This document shows positions 15,402 through 24,712 of a DNA stretch of 31,585 nucleotides, piece after piece. The notes below the pieces were generated by a model that worked only from the letters and a program-made list of their open reading frames with translations, was not told the origin of the DNA and did no database searches. The stretch is from DATMNI01 sp035570275 (GTDB lineage: Bacteria; Acidobacteriota; Terriglobia; Bryobacterales; Bryobacteraceae). Positions within the stretch are counted from its first letter, which is position 1. Each line of letters begins with the position of its first letter. The stretch covers positions 1 to 31,585 of the forward strand of contig DATMNI010000035.1 of NCBI GenBank assembly GCA_035570275.1. Reading direction: 5' to 3'. Position numbers and translations under genes: made by a program.

Positions 15402-17569
15402 TGGATCGGCAGAGGATCCCGCGGTCCGCGCACCACCAGTCGAATGCGTCCCGGCTGCCCCAGGTTCTGATCCGACCGGAAGACATAGTCCATCTCCTTG
15501 CGGAACTCCCGGTCCGAGATCACGATCCCGAGAGCATCCTGCGGATTGATGACCGTCATGGGCCGGGGATAGGCGGCAAGCATCAGGTCGCCGGTGTCGT
15601 ATTTGCGCAGGACGCCGGGAACGAGCACATCGTTGGCGTTGCGGTGAATGGGCTGATCGACAATCATGCGGTACGTCGTCAGGGTATTCTCCAACATCAC
15701 TTGTCCGATGCGCGTGTCGAGAGCGGCGGCGTGCAGCAGAGCCATACCCATCGGGCCGTTCCCGTACGCGGTAATGGCAGAGCGATCCACGTCCGGGCGC
15801 GCGCACAGCCAGTCCATGGCGCGGATCACGTCGTCCGTTCGCATGCCGACGAGAGTTTTGCCCACCAGGAAGGCGCGCATCGCGAGCATGTAAAAGGACC
15901 CCAGGAATGGCGGCCGGTTGGCCTCCGCGCCGGAAGGCGAAGGCCTCGGCTCCAACACCATCACGATGCGTCCGGCGGTCGCCAGCCTGTCCAGATCGCC
16001 GCCGGCCGCGATCAGCCTCTCGCGCGGCTGGGAATCCAGCAGCAATACGGCAGGCTTGGGTCCGGCGCTTGCGGGTATAGCGACGATGCCGGAAATGTCG
16101 ATGCCGGGCTCGCTGTGAAGCGCGATAGTGTCGATACGATAGCCGCTGCGCGCTTCCGTGGCCTTGACGTCCACCGCGGGAGGCGCGCTCCCCGGCCGCG
16201 CGGCGACGGCGGCCAGCGCGGCGATGTCCTGCCGCAAACGCGATCGCAGGCTTTCCAGATCGGCGTCGCTCTTCAGCACGCGCTGTGGCGCGAGCAGCGG
16301 TGCGGCCCGCTTGCGGTTGAGCGAATACACGGTTTCTCCGCCAATGGAAGTGGCCACCTGCCCGGTTGGTGTGCATTGCAGGTCCTCGCGGTGCTCCACG
16401 CGCATTGCCGTAAAGTTTCGTTCCGGGGAGCCGCCTTTCAAGTACCTGGTGAAGAAGCCGAGGATCTCGGGCGAGATGGGTCCCAGGTTGCCATGGCCGC
16501 CCGGGCCAGTGATCCACTGAACCCGATCCGCGGCGCCGTAGATTCCGTAAAAGCCCTTCACTTCGTCGTAGGTTTGCCGGGCGCCTTCAAAAGGAAACAT
16601 GTCCTCGCTGGTGGAAACAATAGCATAGGGTTTTGGGGCCATCTGTTCCACCCAATCCGCAAAGTCCAGGCCTTGCTCGATGAAATGCGGAATGCTCTGC
16701 TCAGCCTCCTGGTTGCCGGTTCGGGAAGGAAGCAGCTCGTGGAATGAGGTGATGTAGCAGGCGGTGGCAGCCGCTTTGATGCGATCGTCAAGCGCGGCGA
16801 GATGCGCGGTGGCCGTTCCGCCGCCCGAGCACCCGAAGGCCCCGATGCGATTGGCATCGATATCCTTCCGCGCGACCAGGTAATCGACCCCACGGATCGC
16901 GTCATTGAGCCAGTACCGCGCTACGTCGTCGCCGATCAACAGGGGGCCGGTGTTGGCCTCGCTATGCTCGGCGGTGGGACCGCCGATCTTGGATCCCTTG
17001 AGGTCCGGGTCGAAGTACTGGAGCCGTTCGCCCTGACCCACGGGGTCGTAGGCCAGCGCCGCGATGCCGTTGAGTGCCAGGTTGGCGCCCCAACTGTAGT
17101 GCTCCAATTTGCCAGCCGCTCCGTGGCCGGGGGCCAGGACCACCACGGGGAACGGTCCCGCGCCGGCGCCGGGGACGTAGAGGTCTGCAGTGACCCAGAA
17201 TCCGGGGAGGCTCTCATAGGCGATCTTCTCGACGCGGAAGCCATCGGCCGCCATCGTGCCGAAGGTCTTCACGGCCGGCGAACCATGGCGCTCCGGCAGT
17301 CCGCCGATGAGTTGCAGCAGTTTTTCGCGGACCATGGCCTTGCGGCGGTCCGCTTCCGCGGCGGTATGGATATGCGCGATCGCCTGCTTGCGAGTTGCGA
17401 GTTGAGTTTCAGCGATGCCGTCCAGATAGGCGATCAGCTTTTGACGGCCTTCCTGCTCCATAGCGGGCGGCTGGTTCTGACTCCTTCCCTGGGCCTCCAC
17501 TGCCAATGGCCAGGCGAACCACACGGCAACCGCGACTCCCAGGCGCAAGACTGGCGGCAGTATCGTCAT
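15398..17569 (-). CDS. Secreted tandem alpha/beta hydrolase, second domain degenerate
   Basis: A 723-residue exported protein. The ATG at 17569 is chosen because a GGAG site lies just upstream and the product then has a signal peptide (about residues 1-26, ending PLAVEAQ). The first hydrolase domain (about 100-380) resembles acetyl-xylan-esterase/AB-hydrolase proteins: HGAAGK loop (149-154), nucleophile Ser248 in GCSGGG, acid probably Asp323 and base His359 in GPGGHGNLG. A second domain (about 470-710) aligns with it around the nucleophile elbow: IGAFGCSGGG in domain 1 against ITAYGNGPMG in domain 2, so the serine is Gly605 and domain 2 should be catalytically dead. It follows receptor 3 by 31 bp on the same strand and is probably cotranscribed, suggesting periplasmic de-esterification of the imported ligand. 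Its 3' end overlaps the CocE-type gene stop. Confidence 0.82.
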   Translation of the reverse strand: MTILPPVLRLGVAVAVWFAWPLAVEAQGRSQNQPPAMEQEGRQKLIAYLDGIAETQLATRKQAIAHIHTAAEADRRKAMVREKLLQLIGGLPERHGSPAVKTFGTMAADGFRVEKIAYESLPGFWVTADLYVPGAGAGPFPVVVLAPGHGAAGKLEHYSWGANLALNGIAALAYDPVGQGERLQYFDPDLKGSKIGGPTAEHSEANTGPLLIGDDVARYWLNDAIRGVDYLVARKDIDANRIGAFGCSGGGTATAHLAALDDRIKAAATACYITSFHELLPSRTGNQEAEQSIPHFIEQGLDFADWVEQMAPKPYAIVSTSEDMFPFEGARQTYDEVKGFYGIYGAADRVQWITGPGGHGNLGPISPEILGFFTRYLKGGSPERNFTAMRVEHREDLQCTPTGQVATSIGGETVYSLNRKRAAPLLAPQRVLKSDADLESLRSRLRQDIAALAAVAARPGSAPPAVDVKATEARSGYRIDTIALHSEPGIDISGIVAIPASAGPKPAVLLLDSQPRERLIAAGGDLDRLATAGRIVMVLEPRPSPSGAEANRPPFLGSFYMLAMRAFLVGKTLVGMRTDDVIRAMDWLCARPDVDRSAITAYGNGPMGMALLHAAALDTRIGQVMLENTLTTYRMIVDQPIHRNANDVLVPGVLRKYDTGDLMLAAYPRPMTVINPQDALGIVISDREFRKEMDYVFRSDQNLGQPGRIRLVVRGPRDPLPIH

Positions 17570-17600
17570 GAGCTCCGCCTTGAAGGAAAACGGACCCGCT

Positions 17601-20600
17601 TTACCAGACAATCCGGCCTCCCAGTTGCAGCCGCCGCGGAGTGTTTGCCTGGGCGGTGATCATTCCGAACGTCGTGCTTGTCGGCGTCACGTTGGGGGCG
17701 CTGAAGGTCACGCGATTGGTGGCGTTGAACGCCTCGAATCGGAACTGGAAGTATCGGTGCTCTCCCAGCGAGAATTTCTTGATCACCGACAGGTCCAGGT
17801 TTTTGGTCGGATCGGCGCGCAAGTTTCCGTACTGCGTGCCGAAGGTCCGGATGTTGTTGGCAAGCTGCTGGCTGGAAATTGTGTTGAACGCGGCGGTATT
17901 GAACGTCAAGCCGTCGGGATGATGGTTCTGGAGATTCAGCGGTCCGCCATAGTAAAGCACGTTTCCCCAGGCGACAGGCGCGCCCGATTCCAGCGTGAGG
18001 GTGCCGTTGAGCGCCCAGCCGCCGATCACCGCGTTGCCGATTCGGGAGTTCAGGTCGAAACGCTTCCCGTGGCCGGTCGGGAGTTCATACGACGCAGCCA
18101 GCACTTCGCGCAAGGGTCGGGAGTTGCTCCCGATGCGCTTCTCAGGCACGGGATCGAAGTCGTTCAGATATGCCACGCGCTCAATGAAGTTACTCCATAT
18201 GAAATTGTTGATCAGCGTCAGTCCCTGTGTCAGGCGCTTCTGGAGCCGCACGTTGAGACTGTTGTAATACGATTCGCCTCCGTAGTCACCCTGCATGATG
18301 ACGCCGTTGCTGCTTCCGCTCCCCGCCGGGTATTGCGGATAGGGAACCAGAAGTTGGCTGAGGGCTACTGTGGACCCGTTCAGAGAGGTGCTGTTGGGAA
18401 GCAGGCCCTTGAAAGGATTGGGCACGTTTCCGGTAAGCTGGTTGATCACGGCATTGTCGCGGACCGGTGACCGGCTGAGATATTGCTGCGGGATGGCGTT
18501 CAACTGGTCGGTAGTGATCAGCACGTGCACGGCGTGGTTGCCGATATAGGCGACCTCCAGCACCAGTTGGCCGGGCAACTCCCGTTGGATGCCGAAATCC
18601 CAACGCATGGAATAGGTGTTGCGGGCTTGCGGGTTGAAGTAGGTGACCTGCTGGCCGAGGAAGGTCCCGGCGCCGAGCGAAGATCCCGGCGGTGTGATGA
18701 TTCCGTTGGGAAACGGATCGGAGAGCGTGGCCGCGGGGCTGAGGTAGTTGTTATTGGTCACCGCCATCTGGGTGGTCTGGCTGAAACCCTCGGAATTCAG
18801 GCCAGTGGTGCCGTTGGGCGACACGAACACACCGAAGCCTGCGCGGATGACATACTTGCTGTGAAACGCTGTGGGGGTCCAGGCAATGCCGAAGCGGGGG
18901 CTGAAGATATTGGAATTGCTGTTGTAGATATTGGGATGGGCGGCGCTGGCGAAAGTAAGGCCGCCAAGGGCCTGGAATTGGCCAGGAGAGATTTGCGGGA
19001 TCGGATTGTTGGCATAGGCCGCCGCAGCCAATGCCGAGACCGGGTTCAGGGCGGTGGAATTGAAGCCGTTTACTGACTGGTTGTAACGCTCGGTGGTGGG
19101 AGTCTCGTGTTCGAAGCGAAGACCCAGGTTAATCGTCAGGTTGCTCCGCGCCCGCCAGTCGTCTTGCACGAAAACCGCGTAATAGCGCTCATGGGCGCCG
19201 GTCTGGGCATTTTTGTCGATGCTTCCGCTGCTTGGCAGCCCAAGCAGGAAGGCCGCCAAATCCTGCCCCAATGGAGCCGGGGCCGCGTTGTTCAACGGGC
19301 CATTGGTCCAGGTCTGAGCGATTTGAGCCGCGGTGGGCGAGGAATTCACCGAACTGGATTGGAAGGTGTAAGTTCCGTTGGCATTCCCGACGGCCAGGGA
19401 GCCGGCGCGATACTCCCGGATGTCGACCCCTACCTTGGTGCTATGGTTACCCCGGATTTTCACGATGTCGCCAAACAACTGGATGCTGTCGAACGGGACG
19501 TTCGATACCGAGCCGTTGGGTTCGAAAGGCTGGAAGCTGGGGTTGGTGCCGTTCGCCACCGTGCCGGTGGTAAAGGCTATAGGCGGTAGAAAGTGAGCGG
19601 CCGCGGATTGCGCAATGTACGAGGGAAAGCCGAGCGTGGTGGGGTCGAAGCCATTGCTGGCGTAGCCGCCGATGGTGATGAAGCGCGTCCAGTTACCGCG
19701 AACGTCCATCACCAGGCTCGGCGACAAGCTGTAAACGTAGTCCAGTGACGCTCCCTGGTTGATCCGTTGCAGGGAATAGCCGTTGGCAACATTGTTGAAG
19801 TACGGATCTTTGGTCTGGAACCGATAGTTGTGCCGGGCGTCGAACCAGAGCCGGTGTTTGTCGCTCAGGTTGACGTCGAGGCGGCCCAACTCGTTGTCGT
19901 ATAGGTCGCTGTCGATGTCGGAAAGAGTGTAATTCCCGAACCCGTTGGGCTGGCCCGGAATATTGGGCAAAGGAAGCAGCTTGAGATAGTTCTGGGCGAC
20001 CGGATTCAGCTTGTTCGAGGGGATCATATTATTGGCGTAGGGGGTGCGCAGCACCTGCGATCCCGAAGCCACGCCGCTGTACGGATCGTAGATCGTGTAA
20101 TTCGTGTTCGGGGTGTTGAGCCGGAGCAGCGCCGAGAAGTCCCCCTGCCGTTCGGCGGCCGTGGGCACCGTGGTGTTATACACCGGATTTCCGGTCTCGA
20201 GTGGAGAGGTGGCGGGATCGGAATCTTTGATGCCTTCATAACCGAAGAACCAGAAGACCCGATTCTTGCCGTTGAAGACTTTAGGAATCCAGACGGGACC
20301 TCCCACGGTCACGCCGTATTGATTGTAATGGTATGCCGGCCTGGCGGTCCCGGCCTTGTTGGCGAAGAAAGAATTCGCGTCCAGGGCCGACGTTTGATTG
20401 AACTCCGAGGCCGAACCGTGAAGCCCATTCGTGCCGCCCTTGATGATGAGGTCCACCATCCCTCCACCGGCATGCCCGTAGGCCGCGTCCGACTGAAAGG
20501 CGTTGGCGGCGACCTCGGTGACGGCGTCTTCCGGCGGGCTGTAGGCCGACGCTCCCCCCGTCGCTGTGTTGGCGTTGGGCGCGCCGTCCATTAGAAATTC

Positions 20601-21158
20601 GTTGCCGGCAACCCCCGCCACCTGCAGGCCTCCACCGGGCTGGTCGAAGGGTCGAATGGGTCCGGGTTGGGTGGTCTGGATGACGCCCATCGCCAACGTC
20701 ATCATCATGACCGGCGACCGCCCGTTAATCGGAATGTCCTCAACCTCCTGGGTGGTGACGATTTGACCCAGGGCGGCGGTAGAGGACACGATCATGGGCG
20801 CGGCTGCGCTGACGGTCACGGACTCACTGACTGCGCCCACTTCCAGGTGGATGTCGATGACCGGCTTCTCCCCGGCGCTGAGCGTCAGTCCCTTGCGGAC
20901 GGCCCGCTTGAACCCGGGCGCCTCAGCGCTGAGTTCGTACTGGCCGGGCGCCAGGAAAGGAATCGAATAGGCGCCCGTCTCTTCGCAGACGGCGGTTGTC
21001 TTGACTCCCGTGCGTGTCTCCGTGGCAACTACTACCGCCTTGGGAACCGCGGCGCCCTGCGGATCGGCAACCATGCCGCTGAAAGTGCCGCGGTATTCCT
21101 GTCCCAACAAGAGTCCCCCGAGAAGTCCGCCAAGAACGGCTAACGTTACGATTCTCAC
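17601..21158 (-). CDS. Oar-like TonB-dependent receptor (receptor 3)
   Basis: A 1185-residue outer-membrane receptor. The GTG at 21158 is chosen over the ATG at 21173 because GGAGGG sits 7 bp before it and the signal peptide (VRIVTLAVLGGLLGGLLLGQ) starts there. Domains: CarboxypepD_reg-like (about 22-105, FSGMVADPQGAAVPKAVV), plug (about 115-230, DIPINGRSP) and beta-barrel ending LGGRIVW. A terminal Trp is less usual than the Phe of the other receptors but still aromatic. Shared segments (VWIPKVFNGKNRVFWFFGYEG) make it the closest relative of receptor 1 in this window. It heads a probable unit with the secreted tandem hydrolase 31 bp downstream. No SusD homologue is adjacent, and the ligand is unknown. 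Confidence 0.9.
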   Translation of the reverse strand: MRIVTLAVLGGLLGGLLLGQEYRGTFSGMVADPQGAAVPKAVVVATETRTGVKTTAVCEETGAYSIPFLAPGQYELSAEAPGFKRAVRKGLTLSAGEKPVIDIHLEVGAVSESVTVSAAAPMIVSSTAALGQIVTTQEVEDIPINGRSPVMMMTLAMGVIQTTQPGPIRPFDQPGGGLQVAGVAGNEFLMDGAPNANTATGGASAYSPPEDAVTEVAANAFQSDAAYGHAGGGMVDLIIKGGTNGLHGSASEFNQTSALDANSFFANKAGTARPAYHYNQYGVTVGGPVWIPKVFNGKNRVFWFFGYEGIKDSDPATSPLETGNPVYNTTVPTAAERQGDFSALLRLNTPNTNYTIYDPYSGVASGSQVLRTPYANNMIPSNKLNPVAQNYLKLLPLPNIPGQPNGFGNYTLSDIDSDLYDNELGRLDVNLSDKHRLWFDARHNYRFQTKDPYFNNVANGYSLQRINQGASLDYVYSLSPSLVMDVRGNWTRFITIGGYASNGFDPTTLGFPSYIAQSAAAHFLPPIAFTTGTVANGTNPSFQPFEPNGSVSNVPFDSIQLFGDIVKIRGNHSTKVGVDIREYRAGSLAVGNANGTYTFQSSSVNSSPTAAQIAQTWTNGPLNNAAPAPLGQDLAAFLLGLPSSGSIDKNAQTGAHERYYAVFVQDDWRARSNLTINLGLRFEHETPTTERYNQSVNGFNSTALNPVSALAAAAYANNPIPQISPGQFQALGGLTFASAAHPNIYNSNSNIFSPRFGIAWTPTAFHSKYVIRAGFGVFVSPNGTTGLNSEGFSQTTQMAVTNNNYLSPAATLSDPFPNGIITPPGSSLGAGTFLGQQVTYFNPQARNTYSMRWDFGIQRELPGQLVLEVAYIGNHAVHVLITTDQLNAIPQQYLSRSPVRDNAVINQLTGNVPNPFKGLLPNSTSLNGSTVALSQLLVPYPQYPAGSGSSNGVIMQGDYGGESYYNSLNVRLQKRLTQGLTLINNFIWSNFIERVAYLNDFDPVPEKRIGSNSRPLREVLAASYELPTGHGKRFDLNSRIGNAVIGGWALNGTLTLESGAPVAWGNVLYYGGPLNLQNHHPDGLTFNTAAFNTISSQQLANNIRTFGTQYGNLRADPTKNLDLSVIKKFSLGEHRYFQFRFEAFNATNRVTFSAPNVTPTSTTFGMITAQANTPRRLQLGGRIVW

Positions 21159-21165
21159 GAAAGTG

Positions 21166-21171
21166 CCCTCC
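21166..21171 (-). promoter_or_regulatory. Shine-Dalgarno site of receptor 3
   Basis: GGAGGG on the minus strand, 7 bp before GTG 21158. It overlaps the competing in-frame ATG (21173), which has no such site itself, and so decides the start. Confidence 0.65.
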
Positions 21172-21369
21172 ATTCGATGCCCAGTGCCAACGGGTTCGGA
21201 AAGTTGCGGTAAGCGCCGACCTCCACGCTTACGGGCGTCAGTAGAAGTCTAAATCTCTTCGGACCAGATGTCTACGTCTGCAACGGTGCTCTACCTTGCC
21301 GGCGGCGCCAAGCGTCGGATCAGAACACGAGCGGCTTTAGAAGTCGCGGCCGATTCAAGTGACTGCCGG

Positions 21370-24300
21370 TTAGAACCGCACCCGAAACCCTACCTGAAAT
21401 AAACGCGGCGTGTTCTGGCCGGTCGACTTGCCGAAATTCACGCTGTTCAGATCCAGAGTCGGATTGGTGAGATTCACGCGGTTGAACGCATTGTAGGCGT
21501 CCGCGCGCAGCGTTGCGTTGAGCCGCTCGCCAATCTTGAAATTCTTGGCCAGCGCCAGATCGACTTGCGCAAACCCAGGGCCGCGGAAGGTGTCCCTCCC
21601 CAGGTTGCCGTTCTGCCCCGGCGCCGGAGCTGGGAAGATGGAGGCTGGGAACATACCCGTAAGGAACTGCTCGCGCGAGTACCCAACGGACTGGACGGGG
21701 GTAGACGGAGCATTGGGACGGTCACCGCCCGTATTGTCGGCATTGTAGTCGCCGCCAAGGTTGATCTTGCCCGTCGGATCCAGACGGAAAGACGCCCCAT
21801 TGGTCACCGTTACTGGTGTGCCGCTGTCCAGAATCGTGATTCCCGACAACTGCCAGCCACCCAGAATATAGTGCGCAGGTGCGAAGCTGCCGCGGTTTTT
21901 GAAGAAGGGCGTGTCCCAGATACCGACAATGTTCACCCTCTCCCGAACGTCGAACCCGGCGAGCGCCCGCTCCGCTTTTCGATTCCACGCATCCTGCCAT
22001 GAAGTGGTGCCGGTTTCGCCGTCGGTATCGTCGATGGCTTTGCCGTAGGTGAAGTTACCTTGCAGAGTAACTCCCCGTTGGAACGCGTGCTTCACCGAAG
22101 CCGTCATGCCGTTGTAGATCGAGTTGGACGTCGACTGGATCATGCTGATCGATTGAAAGCTCTGATTCAGGCCATGGAAGGTGCCCGTCGCCAGAAGGTC
22201 CCCGGCGTAGCGGTTCAAATTGATGGAGTTGAAAAGGTGGTGCCCGGCCGACCCGATGTAGTTCAACTCCACCACGGTGCCGTTCAGCAACTGCCGTTGA
22301 ATGCCCACGAACCAGTTTTGGATGTATGGTGTGCGCAGATTCGGGTCGACGGTGGTGAGGCTCACCCGCGCTCCCTTGATGCCGTTGTTGGCGTCGAGAC
22401 CCAGTTGCAGCGCTGGATCGACAGGGTATCCCACGAATGGCTTGGCCGGGTCGCCCAGGCTGTAAGTGAACGATGGCGTGCCCAGCAAAAGCCCAAGGCT
22501 GGCCTGTGCCAGCAGCGGAGGATTGCCGCGATAGTTCTCGACCGGAAGCGTAGCCATGCGATCGTTGACAATTCCGTAGCCGCCCCTGACCGTCATCTTC
22601 GCCTTGCCGGTTGGGTCCCAGGCAAAGCCGAAACGCGGATCGAAGTTCTTATAGTCTGTGGGATAGAACTGTTTGACGTAATCGACCTTTCCGCTGGCGA
22701 TGCGCTGCAGTTCGTCGTTGCCGGGCCCGAGGACCAGATTCCGCAGCGTGTTTTCCTTATCGTTATAGGTTCCGAACACCTCATACCGCAAGCCCAGGTT
22801 GAGAGTCAGGTTGTGCGAGACTTTCCAATCGTCCTGAATGAACAATGCCCACTCGGTGTTCCGCAGTTGTGAAAACAGCGTGGCGGGCGTTCCGGTCGCC
22901 GGGTTGACCAGCCGGTTCATCGACAGCGGCGCGTCATCCGCGAAGTCGAGTATTTGGGCGAAGCCGTAAGTTGGAATGTAATTGCTGGTGTTTTGAGCGG
23001 AGCCGCGCATGCGGCGCGCCTCGCCGCCGATTTTTATATTGTGGGTGTCGTGGACCCAGGAGAAAACGTCCTTGAAATCAAAACTGGTCTGCCACCAGCC
23101 GCTGGGATAGAGCGCTCCTGAAAACCCGCTCGTCCCCGTAATGTTGACGCCCGGCACTTCCAGATGCTTCCGCAGGTCGGGGCGCCCGACCAACTGAATG
23201 GCTCCGCCGCGAATCTCATTGATCTTATTGGAGCTGAATGTGTGGGTGTAGTTGAGGTTGCCGAAGTAGGTGAACTCATCCTGAGGCGCATCAAACTGCG
23301 GACGGATGCCGCCCGAAAGCGTTCTATTGGTGGTGCGGAAGTAAGATCCGTAAATGCGATCTTTCCCGGGACGCAATTCATGGTCGATGCGGAGGCTGAC
23401 CTGATAGGCATTCCGAAAGGAGGCCGGAGTATAGAAGGCCGTTCCTATGTCCGGGATTCCGTCCGGCGGGCCGACCTTGTTAATCGAACCGGGGACGGGG
23501 CTGCCGATGTCCCGAATATTAGCGGTCGGATAAGCGATGGGTTGAAAGTTCTTCAGCAGGTCAGCCGCAATCGAGTTCGGCCGCGTCTGCAAAACAAAAT
23601 CCCGGAACTGCGGAGTTTCCACCGTAGCCGATGCTGTCCGCGCGCCGCCCTGGTTGAGCCCTTCGTAGGAAGCGAAGAAGAACGTCCGGTTGTGGACGAT
23701 GGGTCCGCCGCCCGCAAAATCGTAAAGATGTTTCCGAATGGAAGGTAACACGGCAGGGTCGAAAATCTGGCGCGCGGCAAGCTTGTCGTCCAGGAAATAG
23801 TACGCTCCTACTCCATGAAATTGGTTGGTTCCCGCCTTGGACACCAACTGGACCTGTGCGCCGGGATTCCGGCCGTCGACCGCCGAAAAATTGTTCGCCA
23901 CAACGCGAACCTCCTCGACCGCCTCCGAGTTCGGCACGATGTTCGTGACGCCGTTGCGGGCCTCGCCATTTACGCTAGAGTCGTCGAAGGTGTAGTTGTT
24001 GCCCTCGAACCGCTGCCCGCTGGCAAAAACCGAGGGCTGGGTCTCTCCCGAGAACGAATCACTCCCGCCGCCGCTGTATAAGCCGGCCGATAAGCCCCGC
24101 CCCACAATTCCCGGTTGAATGGCAATCAGGTTCAAAATATTGCGGCCGTTGATGGGGAGTTCCTTGAGCTGCGTCGTATCGATGCGGCCCGACACGCGGC
24201 CCTGCTCTGTCTCCACCAGTACAACATCCCCAGTGACGTCGATCCGCTCATTGACGGTGCCGACGGTCAGCGGCACATCGATCCTCCCTACCTCGCTGTT

Positions 24301-24573
24301 GGCCAGCGGCACGGACGTTTCTTCCTTCGTATTGAACCCGGATTTTTGCACCGTAACGGTATAGGTTCCGGGGCCCAGGCTGGAGACCCGGTAATACCCA
24401 TCAGACGTAGTGGTGGTCGATCGCGCGATACCGGTGGCCTCATTTTTGACCGTTACTTTTGCGTCCGGCACACCCGAATGCGAAGGATCGGTAACCGTCC
24501 CTTGTATGGCGCTGGAGAATTGGGCCAGCGCTGAAGCGGCGGCGAACACGAAGCAGAAAAAAAAGCGCATCAT
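21370..24573 (-). CDS. TonB-dependent receptor with CarboxypepD_reg-like domain (receptor 4)
   Basis: A 1067-residue outer-membrane receptor, the shortest of the four. The ATG at 24573 is chosen because GAGGGG lies 8 bp upstream, the product starts with a signal peptide (MMRFFFCFVFAAASALAQ), and the promoter at 24606-24634 places the transcript start downstream of any longer start. Domains: CarboxypepD_reg-like (about 24-100, IQGTVTDPSHSGVPDAKV), plug (about 110-235, ELPINGRNILNLIAIQPG) and beta-barrel ending FQVGFRVRF. The final block NAFNRVNLTNPTLDLN is useful because the relic at 28127-28245 aligns with it. No gene follows closely downstream (211-bp gap to receptor 3), so it seems to be transcribed alone or with read-through. 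The ligand is unknown. Confidence 0.9.
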   Translation of the reverse strand: MMRFFFCFVFAAASALAQFSSAIQGTVTDPSHSGVPDAKVTVKNEATGIARSTTTTSDGYYRVSSLGPGTYTVTVQKSGFNTKEETSVPLANSEVGRIDVPLTVGTVNERIDVTGDVVLVETEQGRVSGRIDTTQLKELPINGRNILNLIAIQPGIVGRGLSAGLYSGGGSDSFSGETQPSVFASGQRFEGNNYTFDDSSVNGEARNGVTNIVPNSEAVEEVRVVANNFSAVDGRNPGAQVQLVSKAGTNQFHGVGAYYFLDDKLAARQIFDPAVLPSIRKHLYDFAGGGPIVHNRTFFFASYEGLNQGGARTASATVETPQFRDFVLQTRPNSIAADLLKNFQPIAYPTANIRDIGSPVPGSINKVGPPDGIPDIGTAFYTPASFRNAYQVSLRIDHELRPGKDRIYGSYFRTTNRTLSGGIRPQFDAPQDEFTYFGNLNYTHTFSSNKINEIRGGAIQLVGRPDLRKHLEVPGVNITGTSGFSGALYPSGWWQTSFDFKDVFSWVHDTHNIKIGGEARRMRGSAQNTSNYIPTYGFAQILDFADDAPLSMNRLVNPATGTPATLFSQLRNTEWALFIQDDWKVSHNLTLNLGLRYEVFGTYNDKENTLRNLVLGPGNDELQRIASGKVDYVKQFYPTDYKNFDPRFGFAWDPTGKAKMTVRGGYGIVNDRMATLPVENYRGNPPLLAQASLGLLLGTPSFTYSLGDPAKPFVGYPVDPALQLGLDANNGIKGARVSLTTVDPNLRTPYIQNWFVGIQRQLLNGTVVELNYIGSAGHHLFNSINLNRYAGDLLATGTFHGLNQSFQSISMIQSTSNSIYNGMTASVKHAFQRGVTLQGNFTYGKAIDDTDGETGTTSWQDAWNRKAERALAGFDVRERVNIVGIWDTPFFKNRGSFAPAHYILGGWQLSGITILDSGTPVTVTNGASFRLDPTGKINLGGDYNADNTGGDRPNAPSTPVQSVGYSREQFLTGMFPASIFPAPAPGQNGNLGRDTFRGPGFAQVDLALAKNFKIGERLNATLRADAYNAFNRVNLTNPTLDLNSVNFGKSTGQNTPRLFQVGFRVRF

Positions 24574-24605
24574 CTTGGACACCCCTCTCTTAACAAATTG
24601 GTGAG

Positions 24606-24634
24606 ATTCTATCAGCAGCGGCAAGCGCTGTCAA
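24606..24634 (-). promoter_or_regulatory. Near-consensus sigma70 promoter of receptor 4
   Basis: On the minus strand: TTGACA (24629-24634, perfect -35), a 17-bp spacer and TAGAAT (24606-24611, 5 of 6 for the -10). Transcription would start near 24599, giving a leader of about 26 nt to the ATG at 24573 that contains the GAGGGG ribosome-binding site. This is the best promoter in the window. Confidence 0.75.
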
Positions 24635-24712
24635 ACAGATTAAACGATATGGGATAGGCGGCCTTATTCGATCATCCTGTAATCGCTAACACGGTTTCCA
24701 GGAAAGCGGACT

